The translations under genes were made by a program, and so were the position numbers. A stretch of DNA of 64,000 bases from Autumnicola psychrophila (GTDB taxonomy: Bacteria; Bacteroidota; Bacteroidia; Flavobacteriales; Flavobacteriaceae). The notes beneath the pieces were generated by a model. The model saw nothing but the letters and a program-made list of their open reading frames with translations. It was not told the DNA's origin and did not search any database. Each line of letters opens with the position of its first letter. Position 1 is the first letter of the stretch. The stretch is taken from the NCBI RefSeq assembly GCF_031846645.1, contig NZ_JAVRHN010000001.1, positions 310,001-374,000 of the forward strand, written 5' to 3'. Below, one piece after another: positions 1 to 10,016 of this stretch.

Positions 1-3000
1 GATTTAACATTCTTCAGGCTTATTTGAGAAAATTGTATCCAGCTGTCACTGCTGTTTACAAATTTTATCTCCCTTCCCCCCATGGTCATGTCAGAAACAT
101 CAGGAGACGATGCTGAAGATCCTAATGATAGTATTGGATTCTTAAGGATAAGGTTTTCAACGGTTGTAAGCGAAGGCATTTTATTACTGGCTTTATCTTT
201 ATAAGATGCTGAAAGAATGATATCGCCTTGTGGTTGTAGTTCAAATCTTTGTGAAGGAACAAATGATCCACTCATTGGCATTGATGGTTCTTTGGAATCT
301 TCATTAGCAAGAGACAATATCCAGGTAACAATTTCTTTGGCATCAGATAACGGAAGATCTGGATGTGCAGCCATAGCCATATCTCCCCAATTGCCACTAC
401 CACCTTTTAAAATAGTTTCAGGCAAGAAATTCATTGCTTCAGGATTGTCTTTATATCTTTCTGCCATTTGCTTATAGGCAGGACCAACAGATTTTTCATC
501 AATTTTATGGCATGCCACACAATCTAAAGATTCCATTTTTGCTTTACCAGGAAGACCTGTAGCCATAGGTTCTACGGTTGCCACGTGCAAAGCAGCCTGA
601 TCTGAGCTTTCAAGGTAATCTGTTTTTACATATCCACGTGCTTGCAAATCTTCCTCACTAATATTTCCGTCCTCAATATCTTCGACTGTAACGCTATATC
701 TTACCGGGGTATTAGGCAAATAGAAATTTGGATTTCCTGTAATACCAATGGTCACCTTCGGACGAGTATTCCCTGCGTAAACTTCAACTTTAGGACTCTG
801 TGAAGTTGAACCATTTCCATCTGACACTTTAAGTGTAACAGCATAGACTCCTTCAGATTCGTAAGTATGCTCGACATAAGGTTCATTGGTCTCTACCGTT
901 TCACCATTTCCAAAATCCCATACATACGTTAATTTATCCCCATCAGGATCAAAAGTACCTTCTGCAGATGCTTTTATTGTTAGCGGCAACCCACCCGCAT
1001 CCTTATCTAATAAGAACCGTACAACGGGCGCACGGTTACCACTGTTATAAGTAAGTACAGAAAGTGCCGCGCCTGGGTTTTGTGAGTACCAGCCTTTACC
1101 ATATTCTACTGTATAAATTTGGCCATCTGGACCTACCTCCATATCACTTATAGCTTGAAAATCTGCACTTTCCATGAATGGTTCTATAGTTTGCAAATCT
1201 CCATTATCATCCATGGTGACTGCCATTATCCAGTCCCGAACCCAGTCATACATAAAAAATTTACCATTATAGTATTCCGGAAACCTTTTTTCCTCAGGGT
1301 AGTCATTTACATAATATACCGGTCCCGCCATAGAGGTACGCCCTCCTTTTCCAAGAACAGGATATTCACGGGAAATAGCGTAAGGATATTCAATAAAGGC
1401 CGGTTGCCCCTCTGGGAGCGTTTTTAACCCCGTGTTGTGACGGGAATTATTTTCAGGACTTTCAGGATCAAAAGCATCACCAGATTCTCCGGTGGCATAA
1501 TTATATTCCCTGTAAGGGTAATTTTTCCCTATAAGGTAAGGCCACCCATAATTTCCTGCTTTTCGCGCCTGGTTAATCTCATCATAGCCTCTTGGACCCC
1601 TGGTAGATAAGCTGTCGTTATTAGCATCTGGGCCTACTTCCCCCCAATAGAGGTAATCTGTCTTCTTATCTACAGAAATACGGTACGGGTTACGAGTTCC
1701 CATTACATAAATTTCCGGGCGTGTTTGAGGCGAATCATCAGGAAAGAGATTTCCCTCAGGAATACTATAAGAGCCATCCTCATTTACATGAATACGAATA
1801 ATTTTCCCTCTTAAATCTGCTGAGTTTCCGCTAGAACGGCGCGCATCATAATTTTCGTAGCCAGGGCGGTCATCCAAAGGGGCAAATCCATGTGTATTTA
1901 TAGAAGTTGCTTTTCCTGTCGCCGGATCTATTTCATTGAAAGGAGTAGTGTTATCTCCTGTTGAAAGTAAAAGGTTTCCAGCAGAATCAAAAGCAATGGA
2001 GCCTCCCGTGTGGCAGCAAATTTCCCGCATCGTCTCTACATCCAAAATTACCTGTTCTGAATCAAGATCAAAATTTCCATTGTTAAACTGGAATCGGGAT
2101 AAACGATCTACTGATTCTTCAACTGGTGAATAATACAGGTAAACCCAATTATTATTGGCAAAATCAGGATCTGCCTGCATTCCCAATACACCAAATTCGA
2201 CATTAACTTTAGCTTCAAGCGGCTTATAATAAACATCCATCTCGGCCACAATGCTAAGTGTACTATCCTTGGAACTATAATATTTAATATTTCCTTTTCT
2301 TTCCGCTATCAGAATATCCAGATTTGGCAATATTGTAAGTTCTGTTGGCTCGTCAAGGCCCTCAGCAAGTATCTCCTTCGAAAAGCGATTTTCCTCCGGC
2401 ACCTTTAAAGCCGTTGCTCTCTCATAATCTAAGAGATTATTTTCTCCAATAGCATAATCTATTCCTGCTTTAAGCAGGCTTAATACATTTGGATCCTGGT
2501 ATGATTCCGGAGTATGTCCAAGAGCCATATAAAATCCCCGACCTCCATCATATTCATGATACCAGGCCATTGGATGATCTTCCCCCATTTCACCACCTTC
2601 ATAACTATCCTCATCAATACTCAGTATTACGTTTACATTTTCAGGAAGCGATCTAAAGTTGTACCATTCATCTGTTGTCACCCAAGGGTTAGGTAAGGAT
2701 TCTGTAACCGAAAAAGCTTCATCTTCGTGCACCTCCAGAGTAGCCTCCTGAATGGCGGGGTGGTTTTTAAAGTAGGTACCTATTAATTTCCCGTACCACG
2801 GCCAGTTATATTCTGAATCTACAGCTCCGTGCACACCAACATAGCCACCACCAGCTTGAATATATCTCTGGAACTCTACCTGCTCCCGGGTATTTAATAC
2901 ATCACCCGTAGTACTCATAAAAATAACAGCCGAATATTGCTTTAAAGTATCTTCTACAAACTTTTCCGAAATCGATGTAGTGTCTACTTCAAAACCATTC

Positions 3001-3182
3001 TCCTTTCCCAATGCCTGTACAGCCTTTACCCCGTCGGGAATTGAAGCATGTCTATAACCCGCAGTTTTAGTAAATACCAGCACCTTTGGATTTCCAGAAC
3101 GTTTTTGATTTTTATCCGAACAGCTTATAACAAACAATACGGCAAAGAAAAAAATAGTTAAAAGGAGTAATTTGGATTTCAT
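1..3182 (-). CDS. Secreted ThuA / sugar dehydrogenase / PKD / cytochrome c fusion protein, 3' end outside window
   Basis: Reverse-strand reading frame open from the ATG at 3180-3182 to the window edge (about 1060 codons visible). The N-terminus is a lipoprotein signal (lipobox ending SCS). Domains in order: ThuA-like/glutamine-amidotransferase fold at residues about 25-240 (GGGYVGVHGAVD, then HPMAWYHEYDGGRGFY); glucose/sorbosone dehydrogenase propeller at about 260-690 (CCHTGGS, GTRNPYRI, PYLIGKNYPY); PKD domain at about 710-795 (FDPDGDKLTYVWDFGNG); and a class I cytochrome c with CVACH near residue 886. Homologues of this architecture often end in a carbohydrate-binding module, which would lie off the window. 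Probably a periplasmic or surface sugar-oxidising protein that passes electrons to its own haem. The frame is uninterrupted. Substrate unknown; ThuA relatives act in keto-sugar metabolism. The family call is confident, the function is not. Confidence 0.88.
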   Translation of the reverse strand, partial: MKSKLLLLTIFFFAVLFVISCSDKNQKRSGNPKVLVFTKTAGYRHASIPDGVKAVQALGKENGFEVDTTSISEKFVEDTLKQYSAVIFMSTTGDVLNTREQVEFQRYIQAGGGYVGVHGAVDSEYNWPWYGKLIGTYFKNHPAIQEATLEVHEDEAFSVTESLPNPWVTTDEWYNFRSLPENVNVILSIDEDSYEGGEMGEDHPMAWYHEYDGGRGFYMALGHTPESYQDPNVLSLLKAGIDYAIGENNLLDYERATALKVPEENRFSKEILAEGLDEPTELTILPNLDILIAERKGNIKYYSSKDSTLSIVAEMDVYYKPLEAKVNVEFGVLGMQADPDFANNNWVYLYYSPVEESVDRLSRFQFNNGNFDLDSEQVILDVETMREICCHTGGSIAFDSAGNLLLSTGDNTTPFNEIDPATGKATSINTHGFAPLDDRPGYENYDARRSSGNSADLRGKIIRIHVNEDGSYSIPEGNLFPDDSPQTRPEIYVMGTRNPYRISVDKKTDYLYWGEVGPDANNDSLSTRGPRGYDEINQARKAGNYGWPYLIGKNYPYREYNYATGESGDAFDPESPENNSRHNTGLKTLPEGQPAFIEYPYAISREYPVLGKGGRTSMAGPVYYVNDYPEEKRFPEYYNGKFFMYDWVRDWIMAVTMDDNGDLQTIEPFMESADFQAISDMEVGPDGQIYTVEYGKGWYSQNPGAALSVLTYNSGNRAPVVRFLLDKDAGGLPLTIKASAEGTFDPDGDKLTYVWDFGNGETVETNEPYVEHTYESEGVYAVTLKVSDGNGSTSQSPKVEVYAGNTRPKVTIGITGNPNFYLPNTPVRYSVTVEDIEDGNISEEDLQARGYVKTDYLESSDQAALHVATVEPMATGLPGKAKMESLDCVACHKIDEKSVGPAYKQMAERYKDNPEAMNFLPETILKGGSGNWGDMAMAAHPDLPLSDAKEIVTWILSLANEDSKEPSMPMSGSFVPSQRFELQPQGDIILSASYKDKASNKMPSLTTVENLILKNPILSLGSSASSPDVSDMTMGGREIKFVNSSDSWIQFSQISLKNVK

Positions 3183-4223
3183 AAATAATCTGTGATTTTA
3201 GAGCTTAGGAACTTGAGCTTTTTTACTTATAGTAATTTTGACAATAATAAGATTTTATTTTAAAAATTTGCAAATATTTTAGCTAAATTTTTTGATAGTT
3301 ACCATTGTTCGTTAATAAAACCTGAAGATATGGAAGGGTGTAAATTGTGAATTTCAATCTTTTTACAATTTAAAATACCAGAGAACCAAATATTTATGTC
3401 TAGGAAAAATTCGGATTTGATCCTTATTTTTCTATTCATTTTTAGTTTATCATGATCAGCCATAAAAATTCAGTTTCTTAATTCTTTCTTTAGATGGAAA
3501 AAGAGAAAAGGCAGAAGTGTACGTTTTAAACCTGGAATGCTGGTGGAGTCAAAAATTAACAGAAAAAGATAAATGCTGCCGTTAAGAGTTTAAGATTGAA
3601 GAATATATACACCAGCTTTTTTCTATAAAGGGTGCGGACTTCATTTAATTTGAACATATTTAATATCAATATTCAAACACAGCGAAAGTAAATAATAACA
3701 ATTGAACAAAATGAAGAACAAGCCTTGGAACAATTCAGCAAAGGCAAGAGGCTTTTGGAAAGGATGGTGCTTTAGCACCAATGCAACAGAGTTTCACAGA
3801 AAAATCTATTGAATCAGAAATGGAAGGTTCTTTGAATAGCGATAAGCGAAACAAGGCAACAAGTGTAATAGAAGACGAAAAACTATCAAAACGAATAGAC
3901 ATGGGACAATAAATACCCAATGGTAATCGAAAGTTGGCAAAACAATTAGGGTCACTATCCGCACTACTTTAAATATAGCCAGCTAATCTGTAAACCAATT
4001 TACACCAATGCCAGGGAGGAGCTTAAGCGGCAACGCGCAAACCCAAACAAAAGGGACCTTTAAAAATGGAAATGTCCCTGTTGAAATTGGTCTATCTGTA
4101 CACTTAATCATCCAATTGAAATGGACAACACCACTTCAAAATAGGAGCTTTTTGACGCCCTTACCCTGTAGCAACACAGTAAAATGCAAATTTTGGATAA
4201 AGCAAAAAAATCTTAAGCAGATG
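3183..4223. other. Intergenic stretch with IS remnant
   Basis: Apart from the IS256 transposase fragment near its middle, this kilobase has no convincing gene. It separates two genes transcribed leftwards. The A+T-rich part at 3183-3330, just upstream of the ThuA fusion gene, is where its promoter should lie, but no clear Bacteroidota -33/-7 pair stands out. The stretch 3970-4223 gives a few in-frame codons reminiscent of a transposase tail, but not enough to name one. Confidence 0.5.
3704..3912 (+). pseudogene. IS256-family transposase, N-terminal remnant
   Basis: About 65 codons in two frames resemble the start of an IS256 transposase. The first piece reads EEQALEQFSKGKRLL. After a one-base shift the second reads GKDGALAPMQQSFTEK followed by SIESEMEG, the conserved linker of the family. 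The frame then stops at 3910-3912 with no catalytic region. Related remnants lie at about 54.4 kb and 62.0 kb. The rest of 3183-4223 shows nothing I recognise; short open frames there are not gene-like. Confidence 0.7.
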
Positions 4224-4769
4224 TTATTCAACAATAAATTTCCCCTTCATTATCGCATAATGACCAGGAAAGCTACAAATAAAATCATATGTCCCCGCTT
4301 CCGGCGCTTGGAATTCAATGGTTGTAGATTCTCCTCCTCCAAGAATTTCGGTATGTGCAATTACTTGTTCTCCATCTTCAGGAATATAATCATTATCTTC
4401 TGCCTGCATTGCTTTTTGCCCAAAAGAACTTATATCTACCCCTTGTTTTAGTAAAACAAAATTATGTCCCATAACTTTTTTATCCATTTCGCCTGTATGC
4501 TTCAGAGTAAGCTTCACTATACTACCGGCTTTAACTTTTATCTCTTCTTTGTTGAACTGCATCTGATCACTGGCCGAAATAGAAACCTCCACAATTCCAT
4601 TTTCACTTTTATTCGAGATGTCTGAATCTGAATCTAAAGCTGGAGAACTGCTTTTAGAAATATTATCACTAACAACAATTTTATCCTCTTCTTGTTCCTG
4701 ATTTTTTTCTCCACAAGCTATTGTTACCAGTACTGCAAAAAGCAAAAGAGCCTTATTATAATATGCCAT
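4224..4769 (-). CDS. Azurin-like cupredoxin lipoprotein
   Basis: A 181-residue protein with a lipoprotein signal (TIAC, Cys19), a 40-residue low-complexity Ser/Asp/Glu linker, and a blue-copper domain. The type 1 copper ligands are all visible: His102 in GHNFVL, then Cys165, His170 and Met174 in CSFPGHYAIM, spaced as in azurin. It should be a periplasmic, lipid-anchored one-electron carrier. Its position between two genes for haem-bearing dehydrogenases (the ThuA fusion and the PVC-type protein) suggests it takes electrons from those enzymes. The three genes share a strand but are 0.7-1 kb apart, so a single operon is not certain. No sign of damage. Confidence 0.93.
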   Translation of the reverse strand: MAYYNKALLLFAVLVTIACGEKNQEQEEDKIVVSDNISKSSSPALDSDSDISNKSENGIVEVSISASDQMQFNKEEIKVKAGSIVKLTLKHTGEMDKKVMGHNFVLLKQGVDISSFGQKAMQAEDNDYIPEDGEQVIAHTEILGGGESTTIEFQAPEAGTYDFICSFPGHYAIMKGKFIVE

Positions 4770-5468
4770 TTTTAAAATTTATTTTTAATTAATTTATTTC
4801 AAGAGGAAAACATCTTGAGCCTTATCACGAATATATCATAAAATTCTAAAAACCCAATCCTGTATAGTACACAATTTCTATTTTTTTAAATGTGCCTTCC
4901 ACAGCTCCAAATTAATTAAACTTTTCTAGTAAAAACAAAATTTTGTGTAGGTAATTTTAACGAACAAACGCCTTCTTACCCCCATTTACATGTTCTAGCA
5001 TTAGTTCTACAATTGACAACCTCAAAGAAAGCATTCCATTTTATAATAATACTGAAACTTCCAGATTAAAAAATAGCTTATGGTAGGTTTAATAATTGCC
5101 GTTTTTTAAATCGAATATATTATTTCAAATTAATAAAGAAATATTATACTACAAGCCGATAATTGTCATTTTTGAAGAATCTCTTTTTTAAATGGAATTA
5201 GAATATGAGGAGATAAATTCGCTGAAGCTAGTATACCTTTTTAACTACTGATTTTTAATTGATTATACTCAAATATGCTTCCTTTGGCAGAAGTTCGTGT
5301 GTTTTTCGATCATCATGAGATGCTGAAAAAGAATTCAGCACCTCATAATCAAATACTATAGATCGAAAATTGACATTTTTTGAGGCAGCTATAAATCACG
5401 AGTTCGATTACATATTCAAAAATACCAACCTATCACATTTTTTTCATTTAATAAATAAGACTAGGTCT
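4770..5468. other. 700-bp intergenic region, no gene seen
   Basis: A+T-rich, with no frame long enough or coherent enough for a gene. A short inverted repeat lies at 5320-5345: GCTGAA, six bases, TTCAGC, with partly paired flanks. It is downstream of the PVC-type gene, so it could act as a weak hairpin for that transcript, but it has no U-tract. Confidence 0.45.
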
Positions 5469-7820
5469 TTAAATAGAGTTTTGCTGTTGATGTTCTTCTT
5501 TTTCACTTAAATTTTGAAGTTCATCTAATGTCCAGGCCTTATTCCTCCCGCTGTGTTCCTTCCTAATCACCTTTACTTCCTCGGGTGTGACTACCGGCGA
5601 AGTTATCTTCCTTACCGGGAACCCTGATTTGGTATCTACCGGAGTAGGAGCCATTCCAGGAATTTCTCCAGGTTTTCTTGGTGGACGACCTCCTAATTCG
5701 TGCCTTATATAGCTGAGCACTGAGGCAATCCATTCATCATCATTGGCCTGCATTCCCGGCATTACGCTTGAATACTTTTTTCCATCGACAGGACCTTCCA
5801 GCCCATGCAAGAGAATTCTGGTTAATGTCTTTTTTTTTGTAAAAGCTAAACGATCAGAATCCTCCAGGGGAGGAGCTACCATCGTACTTCCTCCTATCGC
5901 TAATCCCCTGCCTTCAGGCCCATGACAGCTTGCGCAAAGGGAATTGAAAATTCCTGCTCCCCGAAGGATTAGCTCTCTGTCTCCTTCCGGCATACTACCA
6001 AGGCTCTTTCCAAAGGTTCTTACTTGTTCATTTTTGTCCAAAGCATCTTTAGTGGCTACCAACATTTCATTATCCGGGTTTTCTGCTAATATTTCACTGA
6101 TAATACCCCGTGCCTTATGTGATTTACTGTTATACAGCGAAAGGAGGAGTTGAGTGCGTACATCATAATTTTCATCATTTTTCAACTCACCAACCATGGC
6201 AATCATTTCCTCGTCATTCTCCTCCAAATATGTTTCACTTATCCACACCGCTGTTCTTCTTACCTGAGGATGTTCGTCTTCTAAGGCTGTTTTTAAAACC
6301 TTTTTATCAATAGCCTCTAAACCTTCGAGAGTCCATAAAGCATGGATTCTTGCAAGATGACCTGCCCCTTTGGAGAACAAGTCACTTTTTGCTGTTGCCA
6401 TTTGTTTAAGTGCGGGAACAACAGTTTTATCACCCCGAACAATTATTTCTTTTTGTGCCTGATCCCGCCACCATCCATTGGGATGATTTAAACCTAAAAG
6501 CAAGTCACTGCTGGATTCCTCCAGCATTTTCGGTTTTGGTCCTGGTTTATAATCTTCGTGCACTACCCTATAAATCCTGCCATGGCCAACATTTTCTGCC
6601 AGGCCAAGACTATCAATTTTTTTCCGCAGAAAAGAACCTGGTTTTGTCCAGTTGCCCTGCTGGATTATTCCCCGGTGCATATCTACAATATAAAGTTGTC
6701 CATCTGGGCCTGTGGCAGTATTTACGGGGCGGAAGTTCATATCTGTAGAGGATATAAATTCTTGTTGCTGATAGGTGTTTTTTAAAATTGTTTTTCCGTC
6801 CTGATTTACAATTTCGGCTCTTCTTACAGCTCTTGCCACAGGTTCACAAACAATATAGTCTCCCACAAAATCCTGTGGAAGCCCGTCTCCCCGAAAAATA
6901 GACTGCCCACACGGAGCTGTAAAATGATTTAGCGTTTCATTTTCCCGTAGTCTCAGCGGACCTCCCTGGACATCTGGTGTGGGAATTATTGGCCAGACTT
7001 TAGAAAATTCTGCCGAATATTGATCAGGAAAATCAAGCGACCCATACGCCGGGTTTATCTGAAAACCTAAAGCAGGTATCTCTCCTCCTGCCCTCGAATA
7101 AAATATACGTCCATAATTATCATGCGTTACTCCCCATTGCCCACCTGAGCCGCTTACCAGGGTATCTACTTCCACCGTTCCATTTGTATAACGAAAACGT
7201 ATTGGATCGTAGGTAACGTACATCCAATTATCCAAATTCCAGTCCAGACCACTACGCTGATGCTCCATATTAGCATCATTTAATACATAATCCTCATTTT
7301 TGTAAATCAGCTTTTTCTCATCAGCCTTTCCGTCTCCGTTGGTATCTTTGTAACTATGAATGTTTATTGTATTAGTTTCGTTAACCAGAAGTTCATTGTT
7401 TACACTCTGAAGCATCCGGGGTAACAAAAGACTGTCGATAAAGACTGTGCTTTTGTCCATTTTACCATCATTATCTGTATCTTCCAACAACGAAATTCTG
7501 CTCATTTGCTCCTGCTCACCAGTGGCATCTGCATCCTGCATATACGTTAACATTTCAGCTACATACATCCGCGCATTTCCATCCCATGCAATAGCTACCG
7601 GCTCCTTAATCATAGGCTCGCTGGCAACCAACTCCAGGTGGTAGCCTTTAGGTAAATAAAATGTTTCCATGCTTTCTTCCGGGGACATATATGATCCTGA
7701 AGGATTGGGATTAAAGGCGGGTTTGGGACCAAAAGCATCCTGTTCTTTTTCCCGGGAAGTCGTGCAATAAGTAAATAATAAAGACAAACAGAACAATCCA
7801 GTGATATAAGTTGTTTTCAT
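5469..7820 (-). CDS. PVC-type haem-binding membrane-bound dehydrogenase with HEAT repeats
   Basis: 783 residues with a lipoprotein signal (LLFTYC, Cys19). The N-terminal half (about 60-400) is a sugar-dehydrogenase-like propeller (FYLPKGYHLELVASEP, AWDGNARMYVAEM, CGQSIFRGDGLP). Residues about 430-600 form HEAT-like helical repeats. The C-terminus carries a cytochrome c domain with CASCH near residues 628-632 and a likely axial Met in SVMPGM. This order is that of proteins called PVC-type haem-binding CxxCH or membrane-bound dehydrogenase domain proteins. The likely role is periplasmic oxidation of a sugar or glycoside with transfer to haem; no substrate can be deduced. Upstream (7.9-8.1 kb) lies a broken GH3 gene on the same strand, so it may once have been part of a glycoside-degrading cluster. 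Confidence 0.88.
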   Translation of the reverse strand: MKTTYITGLFCLSLLFTYCTTSREKEQDAFGPKPAFNPNPSGSYMSPEESMETFYLPKGYHLELVASEPMIKEPVAIAWDGNARMYVAEMLTYMQDADATGEQEQMSRISLLEDTDNDGKMDKSTVFIDSLLLPRMLQSVNNELLVNETNTINIHSYKDTNGDGKADEKKLIYKNEDYVLNDANMEHQRSGLDWNLDNWMYVTYDPIRFRYTNGTVEVDTLVSGSGGQWGVTHDNYGRIFYSRAGGEIPALGFQINPAYGSLDFPDQYSAEFSKVWPIIPTPDVQGGPLRLRENETLNHFTAPCGQSIFRGDGLPQDFVGDYIVCEPVARAVRRAEIVNQDGKTILKNTYQQQEFISSTDMNFRPVNTATGPDGQLYIVDMHRGIIQQGNWTKPGSFLRKKIDSLGLAENVGHGRIYRVVHEDYKPGPKPKMLEESSSDLLLGLNHPNGWWRDQAQKEIIVRGDKTVVPALKQMATAKSDLFSKGAGHLARIHALWTLEGLEAIDKKVLKTALEDEHPQVRRTAVWISETYLEENDEEMIAMVGELKNDENYDVRTQLLLSLYNSKSHKARGIISEILAENPDNEMLVATKDALDKNEQVRTFGKSLGSMPEGDRELILRGAGIFNSLCASCHGPEGRGLAIGGSTMVAPPLEDSDRLAFTKKKTLTRILLHGLEGPVDGKKYSSVMPGMQANDDEWIASVLSYIRHELGGRPPRKPGEIPGMAPTPVDTKSGFPVRKITSPVVTPEEVKVIRKEHSGRNKAWTLDELQNLSEKEEHQQQNSI

Positions 7821-7895
7821 ACAAATTCAGTTGATGTGAGAAAGGAAATTTTATAGGTCTTCCATTACATAAGAGAAAGATTTAGGTTAAATAGC

Positions 7896-8095
7896 CTAAT
7901 TAACAGGAGCATCATTTAGCGGATAACCTCTCTTTTCTTCGAGGGTCATTCTATTCACCAAATCATTTACCCGATCTTCAAAGTCCAGTTCAGGGCTCAT
8001 GTAAAGAAAGTTCTTATATAATTCCTGAGCGTGTGAAGATTACCGGCAAATCCGAAAATAAACAGTAAAATTAAAAACTGTTTTTAATTAGGTTC
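7896..8095 (-). pseudogene. GH3 beta-glucosidase/xylosidase, N-terminal remnant
   Basis: The reverse strand encodes a short hydrophobic signal-like stretch (KQFLILLFIFGFAG), a frameshift, then YKNFLYMSPELDFEDRVNDL and NRMTLEEK, the hallmark start of family 3 glycoside hydrolases. After a skip comes PLNDAPVN, matching the family's LMNDAPAI segment, and then a stop at 7896-7898. The remaining 700 or so residues are missing, so this is a relic. It lies between the dehydratase gene and the PVC-type dehydrogenase gene on the same strand. A deletion probably removed the body of a periplasmic beta-xylosidase or beta-glucosidase. Confidence 0.72.
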
Positions 8096-8173
8096 TGCTG
8101 AAATAGCTAATGATGCTTTATCTGTTGAAATTTTTTGAAAAGTTAAATCTTTTCTAAATAAAAAGACCGGGAG

Positions 8174-9895
8174 TTAATGAAGATCACGTGTAACCTCAGA
8201 GCCAGAACCTCCAATCAGAAAATCCAGATCAGCACCTTTATCAGCCTGCTGTACATGTTCAATGTACATTTTTACATAGCCTCTGGTGGCTAACGGAGAA
8301 GGGGGAATCCACGCAGCTTTTCGTTCTTGTAGTTCTTCTTCACTCACGTCTAAATGAAGCCTTCTTTTTTCTACATCGAGCTCAATCATATCACCATTCT
8401 GAACAAGAGCCAGGGTTCCTCCAACTGCAGATTCAGGAGATACATGCAGCACTACAGTTCCAGCGGCTGTACCACTCATTCTACCGTCAGATATCCGTAC
8501 CATATCCCTAATTCCTTTTCGAAGAATTTTCTCAGGGAGATCCACATTCCCTACTTCCGGCATACCGGGATAACCTTTTGGCCCTACTCCTTTTAAGACG
8601 ATTACACAGTTTTCATCAATATCCAGATCAGGATCATCAATACGAGCATGGTAATCTTCAATAGTTTCAAAAACTACCGCCCTCCCGCGATGCTTCATAA
8701 GTTCTTTAGTGGCGGCCGATGGTTTAATGATCGCACCCTGTTCACATAAGTTGCCCTTAAGAACAGCAATACCGGCATCTTGCTGAAAAGGTTTATCAAT
8801 AGTTGCAATAACATCTGTATTGTAACACGTGGCATCAGCGGTATTTTCTCCAATACCCCGACCATTCACAGTTATGGCATCCTTATGAAGGTATTTCTTT
8901 ATTTCCTTAATCACTACTGGTAAACCTCCCGCATAATAGAAATCTTCCATCAGGTATTCTCCCGATGGTTTAAGATTGGCCATTAAAGGAATTTTACTTG
9001 CTATCTGGTCAAAATCTTCCAGCTTCAAATCCACTCCCATTCTTCCGGCAATAGCCAACAAATGAACAAGGAAATTGGTAGAGCCTCCTATAGCTGAATT
9101 TACTACCATGGAATTTTCAAATGCTTCCCTGGTTAAAATTTTTGAAAGTTTCAGATCTTCTTTTACCATTTCGACAATTCTTCTGCCAGATAGCTGTGCC
9201 ATCACTTTTTTCCTGGAATCTACCGCCGGAATGGCTGCTGCTCCAGGAAGGGTCAGACCGAGTGCTTCTACCATACAAGCCATGGAAGAAGCTGTTCCCA
9301 TAGTCATACAATGCCCCTGGCTACGTGCAGCACCTATTTCCATAGCGCGAATATCTTCATCGGTGAAATTATCCACCTTCTGCTTTTCCTTGTGCAGCCA
9401 GTTAAAAGATCCTGAACCCACGCATTGTCCTTTATAGCGGCCATTAAGCATTGGTCCTCCCGGGACCACAATGGTTGGCAGATCTACACTGCAGGCACCC
9501 ATTACCGTAGATGGTGTTGTTTTATCACAGCCGGTGAGCAGCACGATCCCATCCAGCGGATTGGCCCGAATCGACTCTTCTGTATCCATGGCAGCCAGAT
9601 TCCGGAAAAGCATAGTGGTTGGACGCATAATAGTTTCACCAAGGGAGGTAACCGGAAATTCTAATGGGAAACCTCCGGCTTCAACCACCCCTCTTTTTAC
9701 CACTTCGGCAAAATCACGTAGATGACCATTACATGGTGTAAGGTCAGACCACGTATTACAAATCCCAATAACAGGTTTTCCTTCAAAATAATCATCAGGA
9801 TAGCCCTGATTTCGCAACCAGGAGCGGTGAACGAATCCCATTTTATCAGATTTTCCAAACCAATCGTAACTTCTTAGTTTCTTATCTTCACTCAT
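8174..9895 (-). CDS. IlvD/Edd-family sugar-acid dehydratase (pentonate type)
   Basis: 573 residues, full length for the IlvD/Edd family. The three Fe-S cysteines are present: Cys55 in LTPCNGH, Cys123 in TGCDKTTPS and Cys196 in GHCMTMGTAS. Its overall pattern is that of arabonate/xylonate dehydratases rather than of dihydroxyacid dehydratase. It removes water from an aldonic acid such as D-xylonate or L-arabonate to give the 2-keto-3-deoxy acid in the cytoplasm. The next three genes upstream (semialdehyde dehydrogenase, FAH-family dehydratase, GntP permease) supply the rest of a Weimberg-type route, so the pentonate role rests on family plus context. Gaps in the operon are 66-121 bp. Exact stereochemistry cannot be read from the sequence. 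Confidence 0.9.
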   Translation of the reverse strand: MSEDKKLRSYDWFGKSDKMGFVHRSWLRNQGYPDDYFEGKPVIGICNTWSDLTPCNGHLRDFAEVVKRGVVEAGGFPLEFPVTSLGETIMRPTTMLFRNLAAMDTEESIRANPLDGIVLLTGCDKTTPSTVMGACSVDLPTIVVPGGPMLNGRYKGQCVGSGSFNWLHKEKQKVDNFTDEDIRAMEIGAARSQGHCMTMGTASSMACMVEALGLTLPGAAAIPAVDSRKKVMAQLSGRRIVEMVKEDLKLSKILTREAFENSMVVNSAIGGSTNFLVHLLAIAGRMGVDLKLEDFDQIASKIPLMANLKPSGEYLMEDFYYAGGLPVVIKEIKKYLHKDAITVNGRGIGENTADATCYNTDVIATIDKPFQQDAGIAVLKGNLCEQGAIIKPSAATKELMKHRGRAVVFETIEDYHARIDDPDLDIDENCVIVLKGVGPKGYPGMPEVGNVDLPEKILRKGIRDMVRISDGRMSGTAAGTVVLHVSPESAVGGTLALVQNGDMIELDVEKRRLHLDVSEEELQERKAAWIPPSPLATRGYVKMYIEHVQQADKGADLDFLIGGSGSEVTRDLH

Positions 9896-10016
9896 ATCTA
9901 ATGCTCCGGCTTCACCGGAATTTATTTGAATAATAAAATTTATTGTATAAATCAGTACACAATTATTTACCGGACTGATTCTGCAGATTTTTAATCTCTG
10001 AATTTATTCTCTGTTT

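Noticed and set aside
4008..4451. 147-codon open frame on the plus strand
   Set aside because: It runs antisense over the azurin-like gene, has no family features, and its codons are the shadow of that gene.
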